From Anaerobacillus alkaliphilus (lineage in GTDB: Bacteria; Bacillota; Bacilli; Bacillales; Anaerobacillaceae), in contig NZ_QOUX01000045.1 of NCBI RefSeq assembly GCF_004116265.1, forward strand, positions 1 through 64,000: DNA of 64,000 bases, given 5' to 3'. Below the pieces are notes generated by a model that worked only from the letters and a program-made list of their open reading frames with translations, was not told the origin of the DNA and made no database searches. The translations under genes and the position numbers were made by a program. Shown here piece by piece: positions 20,422 to 28,522 of the stretch (position 1 is its first letter; each line of letters begins with the position of its first letter).

Positions 20422-20473
20422 AATTTAGAATTAAGAATTTAGAATTAATCTACATTTTACATTCTACATTCTC
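20421..20473. repeat. Dispersed heptamer-armed repeat, copy without core
   Basis: Left arm of GAATTAA/GAATTTA heptamers and right arm of TACATTT/TACATTC heptamers, joined without the core seen at 6419 and 10187. It starts where the deoC terminator ends. It overlaps the last codons and the stop of the convergent Na/Pi symporter gene. Confidence 0.65.
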
Positions 20474-21402
20474 ACTTTAACATCATCATGTAGGGTAGTA
20501 ATGAATTTAGTAAATAAAGCTACAAACGGCAAAACGGCTAATGACGATATAATATTAAAGATCGTACCAGCATGAGCTAATTGTAGATTAGGAATTGTTG
20601 TCAGACTTGATGAAAGTGCCCCTAACCAACCAATAAATGGGAAGAATACTAAAACACCGATGATGTTTAGCCATATATGAGCAAAACCAACTAATTTTGC
20701 GGGTCTCGATGCACCAACACCGGCTAGAAAGGCAGTTAGGCATGTTCCGATATTTGCGCCTAATACAATGCCTATACCAGCTTGTAAGGCTAGAATATTA
20801 TCATTCATAAAACCCATAGCTATCGCCGTTGTTGCTGTACTTGATTGAATTAGTGCAGATAGTACCGCACCAACGCCAACTGCGAGTAGGTTATTTTCAT
20901 TCGTTAATTGCAAGAAGTTATAAGCTGCTGGAATAGAAGCTATTGGGTAAGCTAGCGTTTCTAACCCCTGCATTGCTACAAAAATACAACCAAGACCAAA
21001 GGAAATGCAGCCAAGGCAATAGGTGATATGTTTCCTCATATTTAATAAAATTACACCTATAATTAACAAAGGGATAATTGCAGAAGTAATGTTAAAAGCA
21101 ATTAGTTCAGTTGTGAAGCAAGTACCTATATTTGTACCTAGGATAATGCCGATTGACTGTTTAAATGTTAGATAGCCAGCAGCTACAAGACCAACTGTCA
21201 TGACCATTACAGCAGAGCTGCTTTGTAAAATAGCAGTGACCACAGTTCCAACTAGTAGACCTTTTAGTGGAGAACTGGTCATTTTCATTAAGGTCATTTT
21301 TAAACGGTCTTGCGATAAATTTACTAGACCTGTTCGCATAACAGTCATTCCGAATAAAAATATTGTGATATATACTGCAAATAAAGAAAATAACTCGCCC
21401 AT
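20464..21402 (-). CDS. yqeW: Na/Pi cotransporter family protein YqeW
   Basis: A 312-residue membrane protein of the Na+/phosphate symporter II family. Two inverted halves each carry the signature: QSSSAVMVM near residue 60 and QSSTATTAIAM near residue 185, with GTNIGTC and GANIGTC repeats. At least eight hydrophobic segments. The ATG at 21402 is chosen because AGAGGTG lies just upstream; the GTG at 21411 overlaps that site. The final residues and TAG stop (20464) are encoded inside a dispersed repeat, so the C-terminal end was probably altered by it. Phosphate transport is inferred from family only. Confidence 0.88.
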   Translation of the reverse strand: MGELFSLFAVYITIFLFGMTVMRTGLVNLSQDRLKMTLMKMTSSPLKGLLVGTVVTAILQSSSAVMVMTVGLVAAGYLTFKQSIGIILGTNIGTCFTTELIAFNITSAIIPLLIIGVILLNMRKHITYCLGCISFGLGCIFVAMQGLETLAYPIASIPAAYNFLQLTNENNLLAVGVGAVLSALIQSSTATTAIAMGFMNDNILALQAGIGIVLGANIGTCLTAFLAGVGASRPAKLVGFAHIWLNIIGVLVFFPFIGWLGALSSSLTTIPNLQLAHAGTIFNIISSLAVLPFVALFTKFITTLHDDVKVRM

Positions 21403-21519
21403 GATTTTCACCTCTATTACATGTCTATGGACGAGTAAGTACGAGCATGACTAATTTTATTGAAACAATTTTTTAGAGGTATACTTATTCTTTTAAATAA
21501 ATGGAAAATAATAAAAAAG

Positions 21520-21548
21520 TTGACCTGAAAAAGTCAATATATTATAAT
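21520..21548 (+). promoter_or_regulatory. Sigma-A promoter of rpsU-yqeY
   Basis: TTGACC (21520-21525), a 17-nt spacer and a consensus TATAAT (21543-21548). Transcription would start about 21555, giving a leader of about 118 nt. Confidence 0.85.
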
Positions 21549-21556
21549 CTTTAAAG

Positions 21557-21638
21557 ACATGTTTTTTTACTATCGTTAAATAGCGATGAGTATTGTGGTA
21601 ATTACCATCTAGTATTAGTATTGTTATGGAAAACATGT
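21557..21638 (+). promoter_or_regulatory. Structured leader of rpsU (candidate cis-regulatory RNA)
   Basis: The predicted 5' end of the rpsU mRNA carries ACATGTTTT (21557-21565), which pairs with AAAACATGT (21630-21638). They enclose two smaller palindromes, including TGGTAATTACCA. A closed multi-stem structure ending 35 nt before the rpsU start is consistent with autoregulation by a ribosomal protein, but no known motif was recognised. Confidence 0.4.
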
Positions 21639-21672
21639 TTCATTGGTTGTTTCGGAGGGAGGGAAATTATAG

Positions 21673-21846
21673 ATGGCAGAGACTCGTGTTCGCAAAAATG
21701 AATCGATTGACGCTGCTCTTCGTCGCTTCAAAAAGTCAATCTCTAGAGAAGGTACTTTGGCTGAAGTGAAAAAGCGTAAGCACTATGAAAAGCCTAGTGT
21801 AAAACGTAAGAAAAAGTCAGAGGCAGCAAGGAAGCGTAAGTTCTAA
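21673..21846 (+). CDS. rpsU: Ribosomal protein S21
   Basis: A 57-residue, very basic 30S protein beginning [19 protein letters not shown] and ending ARKRKF, the usual S21 pattern. GGAGGGAGGG lies upstream of the ATG. It heads a two-gene operon with yqeY, as in B. subtilis. Confidence 0.97.
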   Translation: MAETRVRKNESIDAALRRFKKSISREGTLAEVKKRKHYEKPSVKRKKKSEAARKRKF

Positions 21847-21864
21847 TAAGAGAGGGTGTTGGAT

Positions 21865-22308
21865 TTGAATCTTCTTGATCGTTTAACTGTTGATATGAAG
21901 GAAGCGATGAAGAATAAGGAAAAGCAAAGGCTCTCTGTTATTCGTATGGTTAAATCAGCTTTACAAAATGAAGCGATTAAACTTCAGAAAGAACTTACAG
22001 AAGACGAAGCACTCACTGTTCTTAATCGCGAGCTTAAACAACGCAAAGATTCCCTCCATGAGTTTGAAAAAGCTAATCGTGAAGATTTAGCTGAAAAAGT
22101 ACGTGAAGAGGTCGTTATTCTAACTGACTACATGCCGAAGCAATTGTCTGAAGATGAGGTAGCAACGATTGTTCAAGAAACAATTGAAGAAGTTGGTGCA
22201 GCTTCAAAAGCAGATATGGGTAAGGTTATGAGTGCAATTATGCCTAAAGTTAAAGGTAAAACTGATGGTTCAGTTGTAAATCGACTCGTACAACAATTTT
22301 TATCATAA
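21865..22308 (+). CDS. yqeY: GatB/YqeY domain protein
   Basis: A 147-residue, mostly helical protein related to the tail domain of the GatB amidotransferase subunit, which binds tRNA. Conserved blocks: [24 protein letters not shown] and [19 protein letters not shown]. The TTG at 21865 is chosen because AGAGGG lies 8 nt upstream and the protein then starts MNLLDRL like its relatives; a GTG at 21856 overlaps the ribosome site. The physiological role is not settled. Confidence 0.9.
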   Translation: MNLLDRLTVDMKEAMKNKEKQRLSVIRMVKSALQNEAIKLQKELTEDEALTVLNRELKQRKDSLHEFEKANREDLAEKVREEVVILTDYMPKQLSEDEVATIVQETIEEVGAASKADMGKVMSAIMPKVKGKTDGSVVNRLVQQFLS

Positions 22309-22314
22309 TAAAAC

Positions 22315-22344
22315 AACGTCCTGTATTTATACAGGGCGTTTTTT
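22315..22344 (+). terminator. Terminator after rpsU-yqeY
   Basis: AACGTCCTGTA pairs with TACAGGGCGTT (one wobble pair), followed by TTTTATA. Confidence 0.88.
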
Positions 22345-22371
22345 ATAATGTAAATATCTTTTTTACATCAA

Positions 22372-22482
22372 TGAACTTCATAATTCATAAGTATCGCCAT
22401 TACGATACTAAATGTAGTTGAGCTAAAACATTCGCAATTACATTTAGTATGATATGGCTACATTAGGTAATTATGAAATTCA
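22372..22482. repeat. Large imperfect inverted repeat, 111 bp
   Basis: Arms 22372-22420 and 22435-22482 are near-complementary over about 48 nt. Both ends read TGAA(C/T)TTCATAATT and both inner ends ATACTAAATGTA(G/A)TTG, with small mismatches and a 14-nt loop. It lies between the yqeY terminator and the promoter of the nfeD-floA operon. Its size and symmetry resemble a miniature transposable element or a long RNA hairpin. No second copy is seen in the window and no target duplication is clear. Confidence 0.7.
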
Positions 22483-22513
22483 CTCACATAAGTGCTATTA
22501 TTTTTAAAAATGT

Positions 22514-22541
22514 GGGAACTTTCCTATACTATAATCGTATA
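22514..22541 (+). promoter_or_regulatory. Sigma-W-type promoter of nfeD-floA-yqfB
   Basis: GGGAAC (22514-22519), 16 nt, then CGTATA (22536-22541). This resembles the ECF sigma-W pattern TGAAAC-N16/17-CGTA. The B. subtilis yqeZ-floA(yqfA)-yqfB operon is a known sigma-W target, which supports the call. Confidence 0.7.
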
Positions 22542-22617
22542 TAGATTATCAGTAATTAGACTTAGGTATCTATTATCAAAAAAATGATAAATTAATTAAA
22601 GAGGAAGGAGGATATGG

Positions 22618-23955
22618 ATGACTAGATATAAATTAGTAAAACGTTTGTTTTTTCTTTCACTAATCCTTTGCTCTATGGTTGTTTGGTTTCTACAACCTCC
22701 GGCACATAGTCAAACGAATCGTGATACAGTTTTCTTTATCCCTGTGGAACAAAGTGTAGAACGGGGTCTTGAGGCATTTTTAAGGCGTGGGTTATCAACT
22801 GCTGTAGAAGAAGGAGCAACTCACATAGTGCTTGAAATAGACACACCTGGAGGCCTAGTGGATGCGGCTACTGAGATTGCATTTTTAATAAGACATACTG
22901 AAGTCCCAATTACCGCTTACGTAACTGGGAAGGCTTGGTCTGCTGGTGCTTATATCGCATTAAATGCAGATCAGATTGTGATGGCTCCAGGGACAAGTAT
23001 GGGTTCTGCTGCTGTTATTGATGGAGCTGGTAACGCAGCTGAGGATAAGATGCAGTCTGCGTGGTTAGCTACAATGGAAGAAGCTGCACAATTGAACGGA
23101 AGAGATCCTATTTTTGCAAGAGCGATGGCAGATAAAAATGTTAATCTTCCAGAGTATCGTGCCGGCGAAGGTGAACTTTTAACACTAACAACAGCTGAGG
23201 CCGTTAAAGTAGGCTATGCTGAAGCGGTTGTAAGTGATCGTGACGAGCTATTGCTTTTTTTAGGAGTAGAGGATGCTGTTGTTCGCGATTTAGAAGTTAG
23301 TTTTGCAGAAAAAATTGCAAGATTTGTTACCAATCCTGTCATAATTCCAATATTACTTTCAATTGGTAGTTTGGGGTTGGTACTAGAACTATATTCACCA
23401 GGGTTTGGTATCCCAGGGATTATGGGACTTTCAGCGCTATTTCTGTTCTTCTTTGGTCATTTAGTGGCCGGTTTTGCTGGTTTTGAGACAATTATCTTAT
23501 TTGGGGCAGGTATCATCCTAATAATTATTGAGATATTTTTCCCTGGCTTCGGCATATTTGGAATATTAGGTATTGTATCAATTATTGGCAGCATGGTATT
23601 GGCATCGTATTCAACAGTAAACATATTACTTTCAATAGTTATAGCTCTAGTAGTCACAGTCATTGTTTCAATCTTTTTCTTTAAGTATTTCGGATATCGT
23701 GGGCCTTTAAAGAAGTTGATTTTGAACTATGCAACAACATCCGAGCAGGGGTATGTCTCGAATACAACAAGGGCAGAGCTTGTTGGAAAAGTAGGCTATG
23801 CTTCTACAGTTTTACGTCCCTCTGGAACGGCAATATTTGATGATGAAAGACTAGACGTAGTTTCTGAGGGCGGCTTTATTTCACAAGGAAAGAAAGTAAA
23901 GATAGTCTCAACACAAGGATCTAGAATTGTTGTTCGAGAGTTTCAAGAAACGTAA
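22618..23955 (+). CDS. yqeZ: NfeD family membrane protease-like protein YqeZ
   Basis: A 445-residue long-form NfeD protein. An N-terminal signal segment is followed by a ClpP-like serine protease domain, with IDTPGG near residue 77 and the nucleophile-type serine in WSAGAYIALNAD near residue 108. Several membrane helices (about residues 235-360) and a C-terminal OB-fold follow. Proteins of this type are found with flotillins and act in membrane organisation and envelope stress. First gene of the nfeD-floA-yqfB operon. The ATG follows GAGGAAGGAGG. Confidence 0.92.
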   Translation: MTRYKLVKRLFFLSLILCSMVVWFLQPPAHSQTNRDTVFFIPVEQSVERGLEAFLRRGLSTAVEEGATHIVLEIDTPGGLVDAATEIAFLIRHTEVPITAYVTGKAWSAGAYIALNADQIVMAPGTSMGSAAVIDGAGNAAEDKMQSAWLATMEEAAQLNGRDPIFARAMADKNVNLPEYRAGEGELLTLTTAEAVKVGYAEAVVSDRDELLLFLGVEDAVVRDLEVSFAEKIARFVTNPVIIPILLSIGSLGLVLELYSPGFGIPGIMGLSALFLFFFGHLVAGFAGFETIILFGAGIILIIIEIFFPGFGIFGILGIVSIIGSMVLASYSTVNILLSIVIALVVTVIVSIFFFKYFGYRGPLKKLILNYATTSEQGYVSNTTRAELVGKVGYASTVLRPSGTAIFDDERLDVVSEGGFISQGKKVKIVSTQGSRIVVREFQET

Positions 23956-24063
23956 GCGATGAGTTTTCTTGTAAATCGTAATGGATAACATTTGCAATTA
24001 AACATGTTTTATGGGTATCTTAAGGGAGACATGTTTTATGTTTTATAAAAAGGAGGAAATTAA

Positions 24064-25041
24064 ATGGAAGATATCTTTTTACTCATTATTGTAGGTTTAA
24101 TTATTATTGGTTTCGCCGTATTATTTACGTTTGTTCCAGTAATGCTTTGGATTTCTGCGTTAGCTGCAGGGGTTCGCGTTGGGATTTTCACTTTAGTAGG
24201 GATGAGGCTTCGTCGTGTAATTCCAGCCCGTGTTGTAAATCCGTTAATTAAAGCGGTAAAAGCAGGTCTAGAATTAAACATTAATCAACTAGAAGGACAT
24301 TACTTAGCTGGTGGTAATGTTGACCGAGTGGTAAATGCGTTAATTGCTGCACAACGAGCAAACATAGACTTAAGTTTCGAGCGTGCTGCTGCCATTGACC
24401 TTGCCGGTCGTGACGTATTAGAAGCAGTACAAATGAGTGTTAATCCAAAGGTTATTGAAACACCATTTATTGCCGGTGTTGCAATGGATGGAATTGAAGT
24501 AAAAGCCAAAGCTCGTATTACTGTTCGTGCCAACATTGACCGCTTAGTCGGGGGTGCCGGTGAAGACACTGTTATTGCCCGTGTTGGTGAGGGAATCGTA
24601 TCAACTATCGGTTCTGCTGGTAGCCACAAAAAAGTATTAGAAAATCCTGATTTAATCTCTCAAACAGTTCTAGCTAAAGGGTTAGATGCAGGAACGGCGT
24701 TTGAAATCTTATCGATCGATATTGCAGATATTGATATCGGTAAAAATATTGGTGCCGAGCTTCAAACTGACCAAGCGGAAGCTGACAAGAAAATCGCTCA
24801 AGCAAAAGCCGAAGAGCGTCGTGCAATGGCTGTAGCACAAGAGCAAGAGATGAAGGCAAGAGTAGAGGAAATGAGAGCTAAGGTTGTTGAAGCAGAAGCA
24901 GAAGTACCACTTGCGATGGCTGAAGCCCTACGTTCTGGTAATCTTGGAGTAATGGATTATATGAACATCCAAAATGTTATGGCTGATACAGACATGAGAG
25001 ACTCAATCGGCAAAGCTACTGACGATGGAAAGAATAAATAA
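24064..25041 (+). CDS. floA: Flotillin-like protein FloA
   Basis: A 325-residue scaffold protein of functional membrane microdomains. An N-terminal membrane hairpin (residues 1-30) precedes an SPFH/PHB-like domain and a coiled coil rich in Glu-Ala repeats ([19 protein letters not shown], about residues 235-290). The length matches B. subtilis FloA (YqfA). AAAGGAGG precedes the ATG. It lies after nfeD, as is usual. The 108-nt gap before it holds a 12-nt direct repeat (24002-24013 and 24029-24040). Confidence 0.95.
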   Translation: MEDIFLLIIVGLIIIGFAVLFTFVPVMLWISALAAGVRVGIFTLVGMRLRRVIPARVVNPLIKAVKAGLELNINQLEGHYLAGGNVDRVVNALIAAQRANIDLSFERAAAIDLAGRDVLEAVQMSVNPKVIETPFIAGVAMDGIEVKAKARITVRANIDRLVGGAGEDTVIARVGEGIVSTIGSAGSHKKVLENPDLISQTVLAKGLDAGTAFEILSIDIADIDIGKNIGAELQTDQAEADKKIAQAKAEERRAMAVAQEQEMKARVEEMRAKVVEAEAEVPLAMAEALRSGNLGVMDYMNIQNVMADTDMRDSIGKATDDGKNK

Positions 25042-25114
25042 TACTCTTTAATGTCATGACCATTATTGGCAAGTTGCAAGTTTTTCTATTGCAACATCTG
25101 AAAGGAGGAGAAAA

Positions 25115-25660
25115 ATGAACCAACTCCTTGAATTATTATTTGCAAATCCTTTTCTACTCATCATAATCGTCGGTGCTATCTTTAGTTTCTTGAAGAGGGG
25201 GAGAGAGCAGGAAGCACAAAGGGAAACTAGAAGACCAAGTGCCCCAAAAGCTCATCCCGTTAGTGACGAGTCCTCACGTAATGAGGTTGATTGGCGTGAG
25301 ATCTTCATGCAAGAAGAAGCTCAGCAGCCACCGACTAGAAAAGTGCAGCCCGTTCAATCATACTCTTATAATGAGTCTCCGTCGGTCTCGGAAGAGGTGC
25401 AAAGAAGAAACGAGCTTTTAGAAAAGTATGAAATAGCTAAGCGGAACAAGGAAGCTCAGAAACAAAAAGAGCTCAGCATAAAGGATTCTCCGGTTTATTC
25501 GGGTGATTTAACAGCTAATAAGAATAAGATCAATTTAGATTTTTCAAACCTCACAAAAGAAGATGCTATAAAAGGGGTCATCTGGTCAGAAATTCTTGGC
25601 AAGCCAAGAGCAAAAGGCTCCTACCGCCCTTCTTTAAATACAAGAAGAAAACAAGGCTAA
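25115..25660 (+). CDS. YqfB-position hypothetical protein
   Basis: A 181-residue protein with one N-terminal membrane helix (LLFANPFLLIIIVGAIFSFL), then a long, charged, Gln/Glu/Arg-rich and probably disordered cytoplasmic part, and a short conserved-looking end (FSNLTKEDAIKGVIWSEILGKPRA). It is the last gene of the sigma-W-type operon, where yqfB lies in B. subtilis; the name is by position. AAAGGAGGAG precedes the ATG. Role unknown; a partner of FloA is inference. Confidence 0.78.
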   Translation: MNQLLELLFANPFLLIIIVGAIFSFLKRGREQEAQRETRRPSAPKAHPVSDESSRNEVDWREIFMQEEAQQPPTRKVQPVQSYSYNESPSVSEEVQRRNELLEKYEIAKRNKEAQKQKELSIKDSPVYSGDLTANKNKINLDFSNLTKEDAIKGVIWSEILGKPRAKGSYRPSLNTRRKQG

Positions 25661-25684
25661 GCGATACGCTTAGCCTTGTTTTTT
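25648..25684 (+). terminator. Terminator after the floA operon
   Basis: AAACAAGGCTAAGCG and CGCTTAGCCTTGTTT form a 15-bp perfect stem with a 3-nt loop and a T run. It overlaps the stop codon of the preceding gene. Confidence 0.92.
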
Positions 25685-25743
25685 CGTTTTTTGATCTAGT
25701 CTAATTTCGTAAAAACATGTCTTCCTTTTTCAATTCTCCGGTT

Positions 25744-25782
25744 TCAATTATTCTACATTCTACATTTTCCATTCTACATTTC
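25744..25782. repeat. Partial heptamer repeat (right arm only)
   Basis: ATTCTACATTCTACATTTTC followed by CATTCTACATTTC: the TACATTC heptamer arm of the dispersed repeat family, without core or opposite arm. It lies between the floA operon terminator and the yqfC promoter region. Confidence 0.6.
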
Positions 25783-25793
25783 AAAAAAGAGTG

Positions 25794-25821
25794 ATACCCT
25801 CTCTATTTCTAACATAAAAAT
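25794..25821 (+). promoter_or_regulatory. Candidate sigma-E promoter of yqfC-yqfD
   Basis: ATA (25794-25796) and CATAAAAAT (from 25813) at about 16-nt spacing resemble the sigma-E pattern. yqfC-yqfD is a mother-cell (sigma-E) operon in B. subtilis. The match is partial. Confidence 0.4.
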
Positions 25822-25847
25822 GATATGAAAGGGGGCTTCGTTACATT

Positions 25848-26147
25848 ATGAGGAAGATAAACAAGATGGTCAGAAGATGGATGACAGATAAAATGGAACT
25901 TCCTGCAGATGTTATGATGGATCTTCCACGAATTACAATGATCGGCCAACTCCACATCTATATAGAAAATCATCGTGGTGTTCTTAAATTTTCCAATCAA
26001 GAGTTGCGACTATTGTTAGAACAGGGACAACTTTTAATAAAAGGAAACCACTTTGTAATAAAAACAATATTGCCTGAAGAACTTCTGTTAGAAGGTATTA
26101 TTGATCAAGTAACTTACATAAATGAAAATCCGCAGAAAAAAAGGTAG
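25848..26147 (+). CDS. yqfC: Sporulation protein YqfC
   Basis: A 99-residue protein of the YabP/YqfC family. Conserved part: MELPADVMMDLPRITMIGQLHIYIENHRGVL, a beta-rich domain. AAAGGGGGC lies upstream of the ATG. It is paired with yqfD 16 nt downstream. In B. subtilis it is expressed in the mother cell during sporulation. The molecular role is unknown. Confidence 0.9.
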   Translation: MRKINKMVRRWMTDKMELPADVMMDLPRITMIGQLHIYIENHRGVLKFSNQELRLLLEQGQLLIKGNHFVIKTILPEELLLEGIIDQVTYINENPQKKR

Positions 26148-26163
26148 CTAGGAGTGAAAGGGA

Positions 26164-27351
26164 ATGAAGAATTCATGGACAAATACATTTGCAGGCTTTA
26201 CAAGAATTAAAATTGTTGGAAAGTATACGGAGTTATTTTTAAACAGATGTATGAAAGAAGACATCTCCATTTGGCATATTCGCCGGGTGGGAGATGAAAC
26301 CATTGTTTGCTATGTTTCATTGGAGGACGTAAAGAGATTACGTCCTATCGTAAAAAATACAAAAGTAAAGATTTACTTTATTGAAAGAAGGGGCATGCCG
26401 TTCTTCATAAGGAAGATGGTTTCTAGGAGCGGCTTTGTTGGTGGATTTTTAAGCTTTATCGCACTTTTATTTATTTTATCAAATATGGTATGGGGTATCT
26501 CTATCGATGGAGCAACTCCAAAGGTTGAACACCAGTTAGCTCAGGTTGTGAATGAGATGGGAATCAAAAAAGGGAAATTTCACTTTTTATTACCCAGTGT
26601 AGAAGAAATCCAAATGAAGGTAACTTCGGAAATTGAAGAGGCAACATGGATAGGGGTGACTTTGAATGGGACGACCTACCATTTTAATGTCGTTGAACAA
26701 ACATTTCCTGAAAAGGAACCACCTGTATCGCCACGACATTTAGTATCAAAGAAAAAAGCAATCATTCATGATATATTTGTTGAACAAGGTCAAGGAAAGG
26801 TAGCACCAAACGATTTTGTGGATAAAGGTGCAATGTTGATAAGCGGTTTTATTGGTAAAGAAGGAAGAATGGAAATTGCACCTGCTAAAGGAAAGGTTTT
26901 TGGCGAAATTTGGTACAAGTCTAACGTGTCCATTCCCCTTGTCAGTGAATTCTCTACTTTGACTGGAGAGAAAAAAGCTTATTATTCACTATCGATATTT
27001 AATGTTTCTGTACCAATATGGGGGTTTAAAAAACCTGAGTTTGCCCAATATGAAATAAATGAGTACAGTAATAAGCTTCAATTTTTAAGGTGGTCATTAC
27101 CAATTGAATATAATCGAAAGTATTTGTTAGAGAAGGAAACACTAATGAAAGAGTACAGTGTAGATGAAGCTAAAGATGTAGCAATTCTAATGGCGAGAGA
27201 AGAACTTATGAAGAAATTGGATCAAGATGCTGTTATTAAAGGGGAAAAAGTTTTGCGTGAAGCTATTACGAATGGTAAAGTAGAACTTATGATACACTAC
27301 CAAGTAATAGAGGATATTGCACTTTCACAACCAATCATTCAAGGAGATTGA
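26164..27351 (+). CDS. yqfD: Sporulation protein YqfD
   Basis: A 395-residue protein of the YqfD family (stage IV sporulation-like). A cytoplasmic N terminus of about 90 residues is followed by one membrane helix (GFLSFIALLFILSNMVWGISI) and a large outer domain with WIGVTLNGTTYHFNVVEQTFP. GAAAGGGA precedes the ATG. It is cotranscribed with yqfC and adjoins phoH by 6 nt, so some sporulation transcripts may read into phoH. Confidence 0.9.
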   Translation: MKNSWTNTFAGFTRIKIVGKYTELFLNRCMKEDISIWHIRRVGDETIVCYVSLEDVKRLRPIVKNTKVKIYFIERRGMPFFIRKMVSRSGFVGGFLSFIALLFILSNMVWGISIDGATPKVEHQLAQVVNEMGIKKGKFHFLLPSVEEIQMKVTSEIEEATWIGVTLNGTTYHFNVVEQTFPEKEPPVSPRHLVSKKKAIIHDIFVEQGQGKVAPNDFVDKGAMLISGFIGKEGRMEIAPAKGKVFGEIWYKSNVSIPLVSEFSTLTGEKKAYYSLSIFNVSVPIWGFKKPEFAQYEINEYSNKLQFLRWSLPIEYNRKYLLEKETLMKEYSVDEAKDVAILMAREELMKKLDQDAVIKGEKVLREAITNGKVELMIHYQVIEDIALSQPIIQGD

Positions 27352-27357
27352 TGAATA

Positions 27358-28323
27358 TTGTCAGAGAAGCTTATCGATTTAAAAGTAGAAAAAGCAAATG
27401 AAATACAAAGCTTATTTGGGCCAAATGATGTCCATCTAAAAAGAATGGAAGAAAAATTAGACGTAGCAATAGTCACAAGAGGCGAAAAGATTCTTGTGAC
27501 AGGAGACGAATCACAAATACTAATTGTTGTAGATGTCATTGATGCTCTTCTCACCTTAATTAGAAAAGGTACAAATATCTCCGAACGAGATATTATCTAC
27601 GCAGTTCAATTAGCTGAACGTGGTATGCTTGAGGAACTACTTGAATTATATCAGGAAAAAATAGCTGTTAATGTTAAAGGAAAACCAATATTAGTAAAAA
27701 CTTTAGGACAACGTCATTATGTTTCTGCGATAAAAAAACGTGATATAGTATTTGGAATTGGTCCAGCAGGAACAGGGAAAACGTATTTAGCTGTCGTTAT
27801 GGCTGTGAATGCATTGAAGGATGGTCACGTAAAAAAAATCGTTCTGACGAGGCCTGCAGTTGAAGCTGGAGAAAGTTTAGGGTTTCTACCTGGGGACTTA
27901 AAAGAAAAGGTTGACCCTTACCTAAGACCTCTGTATGACGCGTTACATGATGTTTTAGGAACAGAGCAAACGGCTCGCTTAATGGAACGTAATACCATCG
28001 AGGTAGCGCCATTAGCTTATATGAGAGGAAGAACGTTAGATGACTCGTTTGTCATCCTTGATGAAGCACAGAATACGACATCAGAGCAAATAAAAATGTT
28101 TCTAACTAGATTAGGATTTGGTTCTAAGATGGTTATTACTGGCGACTTGACCCAAATTGATTTACCAAAAGGAAAAAAATCAGGGTTAAAAACTGCTCTT
28201 GAAGTATTAGAGATAGTAAATGGAATTGAATTTATTCATCTACAGGCTGCTGATGTAGTTCGTCATACATTAGTTCAAAAAGTAATCAATGCTTATGAAA
28301 AAGTAGAAAAAGAAGGGCTGTAG
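27358..28323 (+). CDS. phoH: PhoH family ATPase
   Basis: A 321-residue PhoH-like protein. A small N-terminal domain precedes the ATPase part with Walker A GPAGTGKTYLA near residue 133, RPAVEAGESLGFLPGDL, and Walker B-type FVILDEAQNTT. PhoH-like proteins are linked to RNA metabolism (helicase, ybeY context). The TTG start follows AAGGAGATTGATGAATA. It is separated from pgpH by a terminator hairpin and a 200-nt gap. Confidence 0.94.
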   Translation: MSEKLIDLKVEKANEIQSLFGPNDVHLKRMEEKLDVAIVTRGEKILVTGDESQILIVVDVIDALLTLIRKGTNISERDIIYAVQLAERGMLEELLELYQEKIAVNVKGKPILVKTLGQRHYVSAIKKRDIVFGIGPAGTGKTYLAVVMAVNALKDGHVKKIVLTRPAVEAGESLGFLPGDLKEKVDPYLRPLYDALHDVLGTEQTARLMERNTIEVAPLAYMRGRTLDDSFVILDEAQNTTSEQIKMFLTRLGFGSKMVITGDLTQIDLPKGKKSGLKTALEVLEIVNGIEFIHLQAADVVRHTLVQKVINAYEKVEKEGL

Positions 28324-28393
28324 GTAAATATATCTACAAAAAACGGTAATGATCTTGTAACCTTCTTATGAAATGAATATTGTATACTAAATT

Positions 28394-28427
28394 GAGAATT
28401 AACAATGTTGTTAATTCTCGATTTTTC
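28394..28427 (+). terminator. Terminator between phoH and pgpH
   Basis: GAGAATTAACAA and TTGTTAATTCTC form a 12-bp perfect stem with a 2-nt loop, followed by GATTTTTC. It lies 70 nt after phoH. Confidence 0.88.
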
Positions 28428-28440
28428 ATTACGGACTTAA

Positions 28441-28455
28441 TGAAAATCATTATCC
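28441..28455. promoter_or_regulatory. Candidate Fur box upstream of pgpH
   Basis: TGAAAATCATTATCC matches the 7-1-7 Fur/PerR-family consensus TGATAATNATTATCA at 12 of 14 defined positions. It lies 68 nt before the pgpH start, after the phoH terminator. No clear -35/-10 pair was settled around it. Confidence 0.45.
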
Positions 28456-28522
28456 TAATCCCATGTTTTATGTTAGCATTAAATTAAATTAGGAGAAATC
28501 GATAAAGGTAAGAGGTGAGAAA

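Noticed and set aside
24300-24629. 109-residue frame antisense to floA
   Set aside because: Shadow frame; floA is complete and matches its family along the full length.
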